From Datisca glomerata (taxonomy: Eukaryota; Streptophyta; Magnoliopsida; Cucurbitales; Datiscaceae), in contig QANY01002976.1 in the NCBI GenBank assembly GCA_003255025.1, positions 806,001-870,000 on the forward strand: DNA of 64,000 nt, read 5' to 3'. Of the stretch, positions 46,201-58,615 are shown one piece after another. The position numbers and the translations under genes were made by a program. The notes under the pieces were generated by a model that was not told the origin of the DNA, did no database searches, and was given only the letters and a program-made list of their open reading frames with translations. Positions within the stretch are counted from its first letter, which is position 1. Every line of letters begins with the position of its first letter.

Positions 46201-49200
46201 TAGTGTGAATTCTATAACCATTTCCAGCAAAGTTATTTCCATAGGTACGATCATGCAGCTTTTTATCACTCAACTACATAATTGGTTTTAGAAGATCATT
46301 TGCTCAGGATGTTTGAGATAATAATTAAATGTGACGATGGGCTTCTGATGCTGAAATTCTTTCTTAGACTATTTGGCTTGTTGTGCTCCATTCATTATGT
46401 TGTATATATTGATATGTTTCAAATGGGTCATTAATGTTTTTAATGCTCAAATTTATTTTCAAGCTCTATTAGACTTGTCTCTTTTAAGGATTCGTCTTTA
46501 GATGCTCAAATGCATATTAATCACTAATGCTATCTATATTAAACTACGATATCATACTGAGATGTGTTATTCACTCTTCATTTGCAGCGTGACTCTCTAG
46601 TACATATACATTGGAAAGGTGCTGCAGAACTAGTCCTAGCATCATGCACCCAGTATATGGATGTTAATGGCCAGGTCGCTATAATGGACAAAGAAAAGGT
46701 TAAATGACAAATTGCTTTGGTGAAGGATCTCTTGTAGTGCTTGCAAACTGTTAATTTTAGAGTTTTTTTAATGAGAAACTTTGTTTTAGATGCTTCGATA
46801 TATCTTCAATTATTGGATTTTTCTATATTGGAAAGATATTGGTTCTTGGCTGCTATAGGTGTATGCATATCAATTTTAAGTAGTGTTAGAAACATTGTTG
46901 ATGTGTAGTCAATATAATCTTTCGTCTATATTGAAAACTTCCTTATACTTATTCTTTTATTCGCAGGTAACATTTTTCAAGAAAGCTATTGACGCTATGG
47001 CTGCTCGCAGTTTGCGTTGTGTTGCAATTGCATATAGACCCTATGAAATTGAAAATGTTCCGGTGGATGAGGAACAGCTAACTAAGTGGACACCACCTGA
47101 GGATGACCTTGTTTTGTTGGCTATTGTTGGTCTAAAGGTATAAATATAACTGTTGGAATTTAGTCAAATGCTGTTAGAGTTACATAGTTTGGCTGAGAGT
47201 TAGAGGAAATTTAGGAAGTTGTGGGCACCAACAACAACTATTCTATCATAAAATGTTCTTAAGATGATTATATTTGTTAGGAAGATTTTTGCGGAGAAAG
47301 GTTCTTTCTTTGTGATAAGGCTTGCAAATTGATTTTTCTTAGCTTTTTTTTTCTGGGATAAAAAATGATTTATATTGAAGAAAAGGATAATTACAAAAGT
47401 TCGGCGGTTGAGCAATCCAACTGAATCCAAAAAAATCCCACACCAAACACACAAGTCAGTCTTTACAAGCGGTTAACCAGTCCGTACTAATGAAAAACAA
47501 AGGAATATTCTTAAACCACTTGGTATAAGCCACCCATAGGCAAGACAAGAAAAAACTGTTCTCCCACAGTGACACTAAATCCTCCGACAACTCCTCAAAA
47601 GGTCTTCTATTTCTCTCTGTCCACAAGCACTAAAGCACTGCCATAACTGCAATACTCTATAGAACCTTACTTTTCCTAGGCAATTGCATGTGAATCACCT
47701 CTGAAAGCTTGAGGAACCCAAACCAATGGTAGCCTCTCCAACAATTTATTCCATAAAAATCTAGCCGCAGGGCAGTGTAGAAAAGGTGGTCCAGGTCTTT
47801 GCTGCTTTTTCACACATAACACAAAAGCTAGGGGACTAACCATGCTCGGATGACGACGTTGAACCAGATCCTGGGAGTTGATCTTACGATAGCCTAAGCA
47901 CCAACAGAAAAATTGAACGTACTTGGGAACAATAATCTTCCACACCGAACTGATAGGAAAAGACAATGTACTGCTGGAAGACGAGATACTAGACTGAGAA
48001 AAAGTGAGGAAAGCAATTTGTAATTTACAGGATAAACACCCGGAAGACTCCGAAGACCAAACTCTTGAATATGGGATGGACTCCCTAAAAGAGAAAGGTT
48101 CAAGAGACCCTAGGACTCAGGCTAAATCTGCGGTTTCTCTTAGCTTATTATTTACAGAGTAGAGTTATCTTAGGTCTGAAGTATTCTTGAAAGAAAAATT
48201 ATAGCTTATTCATTATTCATTTGTTTTTGTAGAGAAAAAGCATTAATTTTGTGCATTTATTTAGATCTGTTTAAAGCAGAATGGTGTCCTTGTATGGTAA
48301 TTTATTTCTTTTAATACTTTGAGCTGACTTAAGTAAGGATTGTAGGACCCTTGTCGACCTGGAGTAAAAGATGCTGTGCGACTGTGCCAAAATGCTGGTG
48401 TCAAGGTATTATCTTTTTTTTTTTTATGTATGAAAAAGGCACTTTTCTTTTTGTAGCTTGTAACTTTGTATTACCTGCAATTGTCATGTCCTTGACCAAT
48501 TTCTGTCAATTATTTCCTAGTTTCATTATGTTTCATGTTATTAAGAGATGGGTAGGTTAGATTGAGCCTCCACCTTGTTTAGGTTGTGCCTCCACCTCCC
48601 TCACCTTGACAATCCATAGTTGGTAATGTGCTTTTATAGATAAAGAGGTTAACATTGAACTTTTGAAAAGTGACATCAGAGTTTATTTTTATGTGGAGAC
48701 AACATAGCAATTGAAAGCCTCGATGTTTTCTTTATATGCCTTATTTAAAGAAGTATGTCATGGATGTTGCTTGTTCCGTAGGTAGTCCGCATGAACCATT
48801 CGTATCCTTAATTCTTCTTTTATGGGTTGTTTCATGATTGTTTTTCTTTTTTAAGTAGATAGATCATGATTACGGGGTGGTAGGCGATCATTGTCTTTGT
48901 CTCCTTATTGCTACTATCTGCAAGAATTACGAAGCAAATTTGTGCTTTTGACCCACAGGTGCGCATGGTTACTGGTGACAATCTTCAAACGGCTAAAGCT
49001 ATTGCTTTGGAATGTGGCATTCTTGGTTCAGATGCAGATGCTTTTGAACCGAACATTATTGAAGGAAAATCTTTTCGCGCATTATCTGATGCAGAAAGAG
49101 AAGAAGTTGCTCAAGATATATCAGTATGAGATATTTACTTTTGTCATCACAAGTGATAAACTATTCCAAATGATATTTGTAATTACTTTGAACAACTTGT

Positions 49201-50605
49201 ACAGGTGATGGGGAGATCTTCTCCCAATGATAAGCTTCTTCTTGTGCAAGCGCTGAGAAGGAGAGGACATGTTGTGGCTGTAACTGGAGATGGAACTAAT
49301 GATGCTCCCGCATTGCATGAGGTTTTTCTTCTTGATGTTTCTCTTTGGTTATTTTTGTTATTGTGAGTCGACACATATTCTATCACAATATGAAGTCGAA
49401 CTAATTGAGCTATTCTCCTACGACTAGATCACCTCATAGATATGAATCTGGAAATGGTAAATGGGCTATTAGTTGTAGGTTTATTGTTTTATCCTTTGGC
49501 AAATAGTACTTATGAACCCACTTTTGTCCAATAGCTGTTGAGCTCTCATCCATCTCCGTTCCCTCTACTACTGACCTTGTGTTCGAAACATGAATGCATA
49601 ATCTAGTGTTTGCAAGTGCGCGCGCGCACGTGCATTACATATATGTGGTTTTCTTACTTAATTTTATTTGTAGGCGGACATAGGTCTTGCAATGGGTATT
49701 CAAGGGACTGAGGTTGCAAAAGAAAGTTCAGATATAATTATCTTGGATGACAATTTTGCTTCGGTTGTGAAGGTTAGTCTTTGGTTGTCAACTTCTTTCT
49801 TTTGTTCATATAAGAAAAGAGCATTATAATGCTATCTATATAAAATATTATAATGTTAATATAGAGTTGAGTCACTGGTTAGACTGAATATGATTGGCCT
49901 AATTGATACTTCGCTGGTGGGTAAATAAATGATTGGTATATTGGTCATTTTAATATGATATTTTTTTGATGATAAAAAGTTGACTATATTTAATTTCATT
50001 TTTATATTTGTAGTCAGAGGACTTCTCCCCGGTGCTAGTTTCAGATATATACAGTTTACAGCCCCACCATTAGAGTTACGTTGTTCTACAACCACCAGGC
50101 TTTAATTGGTCAACCTGACTAGTTTTTACAACGACCATTTTTTATAAGGCTTTTGACAACTATCCCCATTGATTTAGTTTGTCACAAATGGGTTGCCAAC
50201 AATACATACCTTTTCTTTTGATTATCAATAATATAGAGGTTTCTTCATGCCTTGTGCGGTACTTTTGTGGGGTTTGATTTCCTATAATTCCAAATGTCAT
50301 GAGCCAAGTTTTGTATTGATTGAACATTAGTGTTTCTTTTATTTTTTCTTGCCTGACAATGCGTCAGGCAGTCCTAGTGTGGGCCTTAATATTGGTTGAA
50401 ATTTTCTGATAATGATATCTCATAATTTGAGTCAGTTCTATTGACTTTTGAGCTGGATGTAGGTTGTCAGATGGGGCCGTTCCGTTTATGCGAATATTCA
50501 GAAGTTTATTCAGTTTCAGCTTACAGTTAATGTTGCAGCACTTATTATAAATGTTGTTGCTGCAGTTTCCTCTGGCAATGTTCCGCTAAATGCGGTGCAG
50601 GTTTG

Positions 50606-50643
<38 letters not shown>

Positions 50644-52657
50644 CGCGTGCACGTCTCTGTCTGTCTCTCTCTAATCTTATGAAGATTTATTTGGTCACGC
50701 TCTGAGCAGCTTCTCTGGGTTAACCTTATCATGGATACTCTTGGAGCATTGGCATTGGCTACTGAACCACCAACAGATCACCTGATGCACAGATCGCCAG
50801 TTGGCAGAAGGTGAATATCTTGATATTTAAATAATAGTAGTGTACTTGATATTATTGGCACTTCCTGTTTTCATTTTAGTTTTGTTTGTTGGCTTGTGTT
50901 TCGAATTCTTATGGGAGAAGTAGTTTTGCCAAATTTTCATATTGAATGCTTCCTAGGCCTGAAAAGGTGGGTCAATAATCACAAACAATGGGCTGGGTCA
51001 TGGGGATATTATGTTTTATACTTGGTGGACTACAAAGCCTTGATCGATATCTAATTAGTCTATAAATTTTGTATTTGTGGGTATGGAAAGCAGTTTACTT
51101 TCAAATATCTTTAAGTAACTATGTATATTTTATATAAAGAGGAAAGTGAGAATTTCTTATCAGGCAATTCTACCCACTTTTTTAGATTTTTTTTTTCTGT
51201 GATTCTGTAAAATGAGGCTGATCCAGGTAAACGTGTTTTCAGAGAACCTCTCATAACAAATATTATGTGGAGAAATTTGCTTATTCAGGTGAGTGTTTTT
51301 CATGGATTGTTTTTGTAATCATTCATCACACCGTTACCGAAATCAGACTCAGTTTTTGAGAATTTCAGGCACTTTATCAAGTGATTGTCCTGCTTATCCT
51401 CAACTTCCGAGGCATAAGTATACTAAATTTGAATCATGACTCTACTGCACATGCTAACCGAGTGAAGAATACGCTGATATTCAACGCATTTGTCCTTTGT
51501 CAAGTAAGTATTTATTCAATCACTGTTAAGTAATTTTAGTTGACAACTTAAAAACATTGCTGGTTTCAAGTAGTACGGACATTTTATGGTTGTCTAATTC
51601 GTGATTTGGAAATGAGTTTTTAGGTAAAAAGGATGAAAATAAGGGAGCAATTTTTATAAAAAGATTGAACATCTGAAATTTTTTTGCTAGAGTATTCAAG
51701 AGGTGTTAATTAATAAAATATCTGAAAACTTGTTTAAAAACAGGTTCTTGTAAAACCATAAAATCTAAATGCATACTCCCAGGAAAGATGACAATTTCTC
51801 GAGTCATATACTTAAATTGCAAAGCTACATTGGCAAACCTGCGAGGGAATGTCTTAGAATCTGCCTTTTTCTAGTTTAAACGCTTTTTAAGAGCAGTTCA
51901 GATTTAGGATGTTTAGCGTGATGACTATTTATTCTGCGATTCTGGGCCTGAATACTATTACTGTATCTTTGCTACTGGCCACAGGTTTTCAATGAATTCA
52001 ATGCGCGGAAACCAGATGAATTCAACATCTTTAAAGGGATCACCAAAAACTATCTCTTTACGGGGATAGTGGGATTTACTGTTGTACTTCAGGTGAGATT
52101 TGTCAGTTGATATTGGTGTTGTTCTTATTAGTTAAGAAATGTGTGCATTAACATTTGCATCCCCTACCATTTTAGGTCATTTTGATCGAATTTTCTGGGA
52201 AGTTCACTTCCACTGTCAAGCTTAACTGGAAGCAGTGGCTAATCTGCATCGTTATTGGCTTTATCAGGTAAACATCACTTTTTATGAATTGTTCTTGGAC
52301 GATACATAAGGTTATGTTTGGATCTTGGAAGATAGGAAGGAAAGAAAAATGAAAGAAAATGTAAGCAGTAAATGGAAGGAAATTATTAATATAGCAAAAT
52401 TCATTCATATCACTATTCTCTTCTACACGTTCTTCTTTCCTTTCCCTACTAATTTTCCAAGATCCAAACATAGCCTAAGACAAATTGAGCATGCCATTTG
52501 CTTCTCTCCATTCCCCTTTTGATTAAATCAGTTGGTCGTCGTTTGTCTCAGTTGGCCCCTGGCTGTCCTTGGAAAACTGATACCAGTTCCTGAAACTCCT
52601 CTTTTCGAGTTTTTTACAAGAAGAAGCCGGAGAAATTCTCAAACTAGGGTAACTTAA
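34958..52657 (+). CDS. ACA10: Autoinhibited plasma-membrane Ca2+-ATPase (ACA8/ACA10 type)
   Basis: Calmodulin-regulated P-type IIB pump exporting cytosolic Ca2+; 1,078 aa, close to the ~1,070 of Arabidopsis ACA8/ACA10. Coding exons: 34958-35116, 36321-36437, 36551-36590, 36890-37002, 37108-37239, 37353-37442, 37577-37646, 39456-39526, 39644-39727, 39818-39895, 39968-40039, 40329-40412, 40495-40577, 40662-40770, 42659-42714, 44883-44925, 44996-45079, 45387-45524, 45636-45701, 45820-45918, 46588-46698, 46967-47137, 48346-48405, 48959-49123, 49205-49321, 49674-49772, 50463-50600, 50710-50810, 51243-51288, 51369-51503, 51985-52092, 52176-52267, 52552-52657. Residues 47-75 form the N-terminal calmodulin-binding autoinhibitor ([20 protein letters not shown]). 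TGES 313-316 (actuator), PEGLP 443-447 (Ca2+ site, TM4), phosphorylated Asp486 in DKTGT, KGAAE 606-610 (nucleotide binding), TGDGTND 792-798 (hinge), VNLIMDT in TM6 (Asn888, Asp892). The C-terminus ([13 protein letters not shown]) is closest to ACA10. Introns are GT-AG except intron 12, which is GC-AG. No defect seen. Confidence 0.96.
41149..41515. repeat. Long foldback of inverted LTR-like arms in intron 14
   Basis: The left arm starts TGTAACGACCCCGGTTTTCC at 41,149 and the right arm, read on the minus strand from 41,515, starts TGTAACTACCCTTATTCTCC. Both continue with GAAATTAACTC, TACCCTCATTC, CTCGGTTTAAGGATT and CAGTTGACTGACCCTCG-like sequence. Each arm is about 180 bp and they meet with almost no loop, so a transcript would form a long imperfect hairpin. 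TGTAACRCCCC is how many chromovirus LTRs begin, so the arms are probably LTR ends in inverted orientation. A direct repeat (GTGAAATTGAAATTATG at 41,101, GTGAAATCGGAATTATG at 41,553) lies on both sides. Confidence 0.85.
42781..42826. repeat. (AC)n(AT)n microsatellite in intron 15 of ACA10
   Basis: Eleven AC units run into AT units. Intron 15 also has a mixed CT/AT/GT tract at 43,168-43,226. Confidence 0.95.
43168..43226. repeat. (CT)n(AT)n(GT)n compound microsatellite in intron 15 of ACA10
   Basis: Consecutive CT, AT and GT runs. It lies in the longest intron of the gene. Confidence 0.9.
43988..44310. repeat. Diverged ~80-bp direct repeats in intron 15 of ACA10
   Basis: A segment with TGACTTTGACCCAAACGTGA and TAATGGGTTATTGTTTTTA (from 43,988) recurs from 44,228 as TGACTTTAACCTAAACATGA and CAATGGGTTGTTGTTTTTG. 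Spacing is 240 bp. It is an old local duplication with no coding content. Confidence 0.6.
47346..48137 (-). mobile_element. 5'-truncated L1 LINE tail in intron 22 of ACA10, antisense
   Basis: On the minus strand 47,966-47,676 reads [33 protein letters not shown], a CVLC-like pair and [20 protein letters not shown]. This is the zinc-binding reverse transcriptase domain (zf-RVT) at the end of plant L1 ORF2. It continues with [20 protein letters not shown] and [16 protein letters not shown], the usual ORF2 C-terminus, broken by stops. A T-run at 47,344-47,351 on the + strand represents the poly(A) tail. TCTTAGCTT occurs at both ends (47,337 and 48,138) as a likely target duplication. The reverse transcriptase proper is absent, so it is a dead 5'-truncated copy. 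Confidence 0.8.
50605..50672. repeat. (CT)n(GT)n microsatellite at the start of intron 27 of ACA10
   Basis: The donor GTTTGT directly after exon 27 (ends 50,600) runs straight into CT repeats, then GT/GC repeats, within an intron of only 109 bp. Confidence 0.95.
52310..52475. mobile_element. Tourist-like MITE in intron 32 of ACA10
   Basis: Left end GGTTATGTTTGGATCTTGGA and inverted right end GGCTATGTTTGGATCTTGGA differ at one base. TAA lies directly outside both ends (52,307-52,309 and 52,476-52,478), the PIF/Harbinger target duplication. Internal arms (GGAAGGAAAGAA and TTCTTTCCTTTCC) extend the pairing. Length 166 bp, no coding capacity. The near-identical ends suggest a fairly recent insertion. 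Confidence 0.88.
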
Positions 52658-53289
52658 TCGATATTGCAGTTGGGGATTGACAGCAACAAAGTTAGTTTAG
52701 TTTACGGGTTCACTTATTGCTTCTACTTTTGGTTACAGAATGACCTTTTTTAATTATACGGACTAAGAATACTTGACCATGAAGTGAAATACATCAGTAG
52801 GCTACATTTTCTCTGGCACACTTTCTCCAGTTGTAAAACAAGGAAATTATGGTTTAGGCTAACCTTTTCCGGTTTTAAGATCGTTACTGTTGATGTGGTT
52901 AAGACGGAAATATTCCGATAATACTGATTCTAACTGTATATTATCTCCCCATAGCTTCTCAATTCATTTGGATTGTTTTGATTTATTTAGTTTTTGTAAT
53001 GATGTGAAGGTTTATAAGCGATTCCATTTGATGATATACTGTTTTGTGTGCAAATTATGCGTTGTATCTCTCTGAGTGTCACTTGCTACTGATTACATGG
53101 ATATGTGATTCAGTCGTTAACCTATAATTGTGGTTTAATGATTATGAGTTGATCTTCCTTCATTTTCCGAAGTTGTCTTTGGAATATCTGTGAAAGACAA
53201 ATTTTATCTGAGCAAATAATTTTTTTATGACATTTCCTAGTTGCATTTATTTTGCAAAACAAGACTTTATATGACTGATCTCCTCAATA
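52658..53289 (+). other. 3' UTR of ACA10 and adjoining spacer
   Basis: This follows the TAA stop at 52,655-52,657. No poly(A) signal could be assigned with confidence. No gene or repeat end is seen. Confidence 0.4.
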
Positions 53290-54090
53290 GTAATTAGCAA
53301 GCCTCCAATCATCTTTTATAGAACAACTATGCCAATCATAGTTAGCTATCATATTCTACTGTCAACTTTCTCTAGCCAGTATCAACTGCTCTTGATACAT
53401 CTCCCAAAAATTCCGTGCAACAACACCAACCGCAACTTGATAAGGATTCTTAAAGCATAACAATTATGCAACCATTTGTCTTCCCAACTGTTTTCCGAAT
53501 AGCAATTCTTCCTGAGAATCTCCTAACCTACTTCTCACATACTCCAAGCCCAAGAGTCAGTTTTAATACTTTTAAGTACATAGCACATAAACAGTCAGTG
53601 TTCTTTCATATAAACCAAGCTTGCTTAGAAAACAAAACAATATTAAAAGCTTCAAAACCCCCATATCCATTCTAGTATTATGTTTCTTCATACAGAACCA
53701 TCTAATTCATTTACTCTCACCACCTCAGACCACTAAAAAGCAGCAATTGCATCTTGTATTATCACAGATCTTTTTAGAGATCTTAAAAATACTTATAACA
53801 TAGCTAGATAAAGACCAGGCAATAATATTTCTTTCCTCCTTCAGATTCCATAATGCAGTCTTATTATCCATCCTTTCAATAAGCATGCCAATTGTAGTGG
53901 ACTTTGAAGCACTCCAATCAGTAGGCAAGCTTAGATATCTATATCTACATTTTGAAATAGGTAACTCAAAAATTGCAGCAGGATCATTTTATTTAGTAAT
54001 ATTGACATTCTTACTTAACCAAAATGAACTTTTACTAGAATTAATCTTATGACCAGTCGCATTACAATATTTATCCATATAAACATCAAA
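53290..54090 (-). mobile_element. Decayed L1 LINE reverse transcriptase fragment
   Basis: Read on the minus strand from about 54,090 downwards: DKYCNATGHKINSSKSSFWL, then a KYLGLP-like RYRYLSLPTDWSASKSTTIG, MLIERMDNKTALWN, an ISIFKISKKICDN segment, and in other frames GVLKLLILFCFLSKLAWFIW and SWAWSM...EILRKN...SWEDKWL. These segments follow the order of the C-terminal half of plant L1 reverse transcriptase and the region after it. Stops and frameshifts interrupt it throughout. It is not continuous with the LINE tail in intron 22 and is judged a separate insertion. Confidence 0.7.
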
Positions 54091-57000
54091 TTATGACAAG
54101 AAACAATATCGAAATAGTATATGATTGTTAAAATATGATTAAACTCTAAATTATGATCAGAAGATTGTTAAAATATGATTGTAGAAAAATAAGATATCTT
54201 AAAAATTAAGATTACAGGCATGCACATATAAAAATTAAGGTTGTCAAAATCGAAATACTACTTAGGATTGTGGAGAGGTCTTGCGAATCAGATCATAGGA
54301 TAGAATCGTGCATCTTAAAATCCTATTATACAAGTATATTGTGGAAAAAAAACCGTAATTCATCAAACTACATATTAAAATTCTTGAATATAGTAAAAAA
54401 TCAGTAAATTTTACTATTTTACTAATTATAATTTAAATAGATAAATAACAATTAAAAAATTGTACAAAGAACGTTATATTGTTTTCTTATTAATATGTTA
54501 CTAATTTATGACTCAAGAGATCGTAAAATCATAGTAGGGTTGTAAATTAAGATTCTACCTATGAATCGAGAGTTTAACAATCATGATAAAACAATATGAT
54601 AAAGTGTTGATATGTTATATATTTTTCTAGTACTTTTCAAATATAAAATGTGGAGAAAGATATCCGAAATTAGAAACCCCAAGGAAGGGGAACTGAAGAG
54701 GCATGGAATGGAAATCAATATCCTTGATTTTTTTCTTCAATCAAACAAAGATTTTTCACAATTAACAATCTCATATCAAATGTGCCTTAAATTCAATATC
54801 CAAACAACCAATAGCACAAAAAGAGTTATCTAAATACGTCATATTAAAACACAGATATATACTTTCTTTCAAAATAGGATTAAAATGTTAATAATCAGTT
54901 CCGCAACTACGGAAGAAAGAAGCTTTCCTTAATATATATATATATATATTCATCGAAGTCATCTTCCAACTGTTAATCACATGCATTCTCAATATCATTC
55001 TCACCGTCTCCCATGAAGATATCCCTCTCTCTCAAGTCTCAACTCACTCACATGCTTCGGGATTGTAGAAGTGTTCTTAAGAATAACTGTTCCTCTCTTT
55101 TAAATTATTTTATTCTTCATGAAAAATTAGAATTAAAATGGTGTTTTTTGAAAGTGAGAAATTTATTTGATTATTTCACACCATTTTATTGTAAAAAAAA
55201 CCTTTATGCATAATACCATAAACATTTTTTAAAGACTTCATTAAATCTGGTATATTGCAAAATGTTTTGAGTCTAAAATATTTCCAACATTATTGAATTA
55301 AACTATTTAAAATTAAATTCAAATTAATTAAAATAAAGATAGATAAGAAAAAGGGTTTGGAGCATCTAATAAAATATGATCATGTACGTAACCATCTCAT
55401 GTGGCGACTGAAAATCCAGCTTGTGAAAGCATGTGATGAGGTTTCAAAATTCAAACAAAATATATAATAAAATAGCTAAATAGATCTAATAACTTTCATT
55501 TGGTTACATAGGATGCTTTAGAAGTCTCCTTCATCCTCACATTCTAATCCCTTTTTTTAAACCTCATATTTGACTTTCTCATAATGTATATATAATACTT
55601 ATGAAATGACTTTTAGTTGTGATCAATATCCATATTTTTTTATACTCAATGAAAAATCTTATTTAAAAAGGAAAAATAAGATTGATACTTTATTTGTGAG
55701 AAAGATTTGAGCTAAAATATATACTTCTCAATTAATATTTAAAAGTTTACGGATAAAACTACTAGAAAGTCACCTTTGGACGACGGAAAAAATTAGTAGC
55801 AAAATTAGGTCATATATCGTCACTAAATATCTTTTGTGACAGAGATTGCTAGGTCGTCGAAGCTCGACGCGTGTTGAACATATGAACTACCTTAATTTAT
55901 TAAAGTCATTCATGATAAAAAAACAAAGAATTAGAAAGTGTTTGAGAGAAGTAGTGAAGAGAAGATATGTGAGATATTGCTTGAAGATGATATTCTGTTT
56001 AAAGATGATAAACATGAATGAATTTGATGATATTTAGGAACACGATTGACATGTTTAAAAGTCCAGTACGTAAAAATATCAGATGATGATTGTTCGATAA
56101 TATGTAGATAGAGTTTTGAAGCACAATTTTTAAATGCAAGAAGTTGAAGAAAAAAATATTTTGAATAACACATCACATGTCTAATCTAACGAATTCACAT
56201 AACATGATGGGTCAATTGAGCTATATTTGAAAGTATAGATATTATAAAAAAAAATTAGATATGTTTATAATTTTAGTTAATTTCCAAAAATATTTGCAAT
56301 CTTTAGAAGAAATGTACTGTATTAATTATTATTATTAAGTTCTATGAATAATGGATATCCACCGAATAAGAAGTTCTAACAAATTAAAATGTAACAACTG
56401 TAGTCCATGTGATGTGATTCCATCAGCTTTTGCCTCTCACATCTCTCCTCTTTTCTTTTCTTTTCTTTTTTAATTGATTACTTTGGATTTAATCTTAAGC
56501 AATCTTCTAATTTCATGATGGCACACAACACACGTCTTGTTTCTTATTTCCTTTTACTTAAGTATAATTATTATCAAACTTGACTGTAATAACAGTTTCA
56601 ATTCCATGTACATTAAAGTCATATTAAAATCTATCGTGTTCTTGTTTCTCCTGAACTAGAAGCTTTTTGGCAAGTTGCTCAGGTGAGGGAGGGTTTACAT
56701 ATATCGTGTGTACATGTCTAGATCCATCTATGTATTCAATTTTTTACTATAGTGAAAATTTTGTTTATTACCAAAAAAAATAATAAAAACATAAATGCAA
56801 TATGCCAATCCTTTGACTTACAAATAAGAGGAACAAGAATATAGGAAGTAATGATTAAAATATAAACCTCCAAACCAAATAAAACCAAATAGGGTTAAAG
56901 TGGGAGTACTAGAAAAGGTGGAAAACATTGTTGTCTTCAATCAATCATAAAAACAAAGAAAAAGGAAAAAAAGTTAAACATGTGGGATGATGTAGATTCT

Positions 57001-58342
57001 ATGTCGTTGTTTAACAACGGTAGAGAAATAGTTGGATCTGATTGGATCTAAGCAGATCAAATTTATTAAAAAAATAATATTTTAATACAAAATAATTGAT
57101 CAGAATTAGTTCGTTCAGATCAGTAAGATAGAGAAACCAAATCCTACAAACAGATACACTTCATGAGCTATGGCTTTGAGGGGAGGAGACAGAGAAGCAC
57201 ACACCACACTTTTTAGGACTCTTTAAGGACATCCACATGAATATCCGTTCAACTTTTCTTTTTAAAAAAAGTTATTAAATCATAGGCTAAACTCCTCATT
57301 TGATTCTTAGAAGTTTTTCATTATTTGATGTAATTCAAGTTTTTATTATATATTTTGCAAGTGAAATGTTGATGATATATGAGACATATATGATGAATTG
57401 GTCAACTGGTAATTAGATAATTAAAACATTAAATTATTATTTTTGTTTCACATGTCATTCTTTTAGTAATGTTTTCTTTAGCGGGGTAGACGACAAAGTG
57501 ATTTTGTTAAGATTATATTAAAAGTTTGATTATTAAATTGATTTAAAAAAATTAGGAACTAAATTGAGTCTATTTTGTAATCGAGTCTCATATTACACGA
57601 AACTCACTAATTTTAAAGGATCTCAATCAAATAAATTTTTAATTAAATTTAATCACCATTTAGTATAAAATATTTTGAACTTTTTTAAGATTAGTGAATT
57701 CATACTTATAATTAATAGACCATTAGTTACATATCAAGGAGAACCAAAACTTAATTTAACTTGAATATCACATAGATTTTAGTACATGAAGAGTTCATTA
57801 GAAGATGATAAATAGGCGATTAAGAATAAAAATATGCAAATGATGTGCGTAAATAAACTAAATCTAATGAATTTTTGTAGTAGAAGCCTTTTACAAAGAA
57901 ATTAAAATGGAGTATTAAACTCGCTAAAAATATCCCTTATATAATCAAAGTGAAGGGATGTTTTTGAGTGAAGTTTGCTAAAAATGTAAAGTTAGAGCTT
58001 AAAAGGAGTAGGGAATGTACATTTTTTAGATAACCGAAATGAGTAGGATAGGAGGTTAACCTCACTATTTATTAGAGAACATTGCGTTCACTCATTATCA
58101 CGCTGAAGTCACTTCACCATATCTATGTTATAATTTAAAGCTTAAGATAGTAAAAATAAAAATGATGATGCCTAAATATATCACGTTTTCAAAGTTTTAG
58201 AGATTTAAATCTTAATTTGGGCAAGAAAATTAAATATTATCTCAATTAATGATAAGTTGGGTTTTTAAAAGAGAGATTAATGAGTATCACTCACTTCCAT
58301 GCCCCATTTAACATATTTTTTTAAGTAAAAATAGAAAGCAAG
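54091..58342. other. AT-rich intergenic DNA with minor repeat traces
   Basis: No gene recognised. A (TA)n run lies near 54,932. At 55,760 ACTACTAGAAAGTCACCTTT followed by GACGACGG and CGTCACTAA looks faintly like a CACTA terminus. A GTTGTTTAACAAC palindrome near 57,006 shares sequence, inverted, with 32,560. None could be bounded. Confidence 0.4.
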
Positions 58343-58350
58343 TATTTATA
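58343..58350 (+). promoter_or_regulatory. Possible TATA box of the SMR gene
   Basis: TATTTATA lies about 265 bp before the SMR start codon and is followed by a CT-rich stretch (58,430-58,470), as in many plant 5' leaders. Inferred from position and sequence only. Confidence 0.35.
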
Positions 58351-58615
58351 TTCAGTGCCCACTTTCTTCCAACCAATTTCTGTTATTCGTCTTCATCATT
58401 CCTATCTGTATTCTGTCCCTCACTTTCACTCTCTCTCACCTTTCTCTCTTTCTCTCTCATATCCATCTCTTTTTCAGCACCACCTCTCGTCAGACATCAT
58501 CACCCTCTCAAGCACCTTAGCACGCCTTCTCTGTCTGAAATTTCAATTTATTATTAAAGCTAGCTAACAAGGAAATTCTTCCACGCAAAGGAAGGAAAAT
58601 CCTCTGTTTTTTGTA

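Noticed and set aside
55846..56176. Overlapping short frames near 55.8-56.2 kb
   Set aside because: No similarity to known proteins, no splice context and AT-rich codon use; they lie by a weak CACTA-like terminus.
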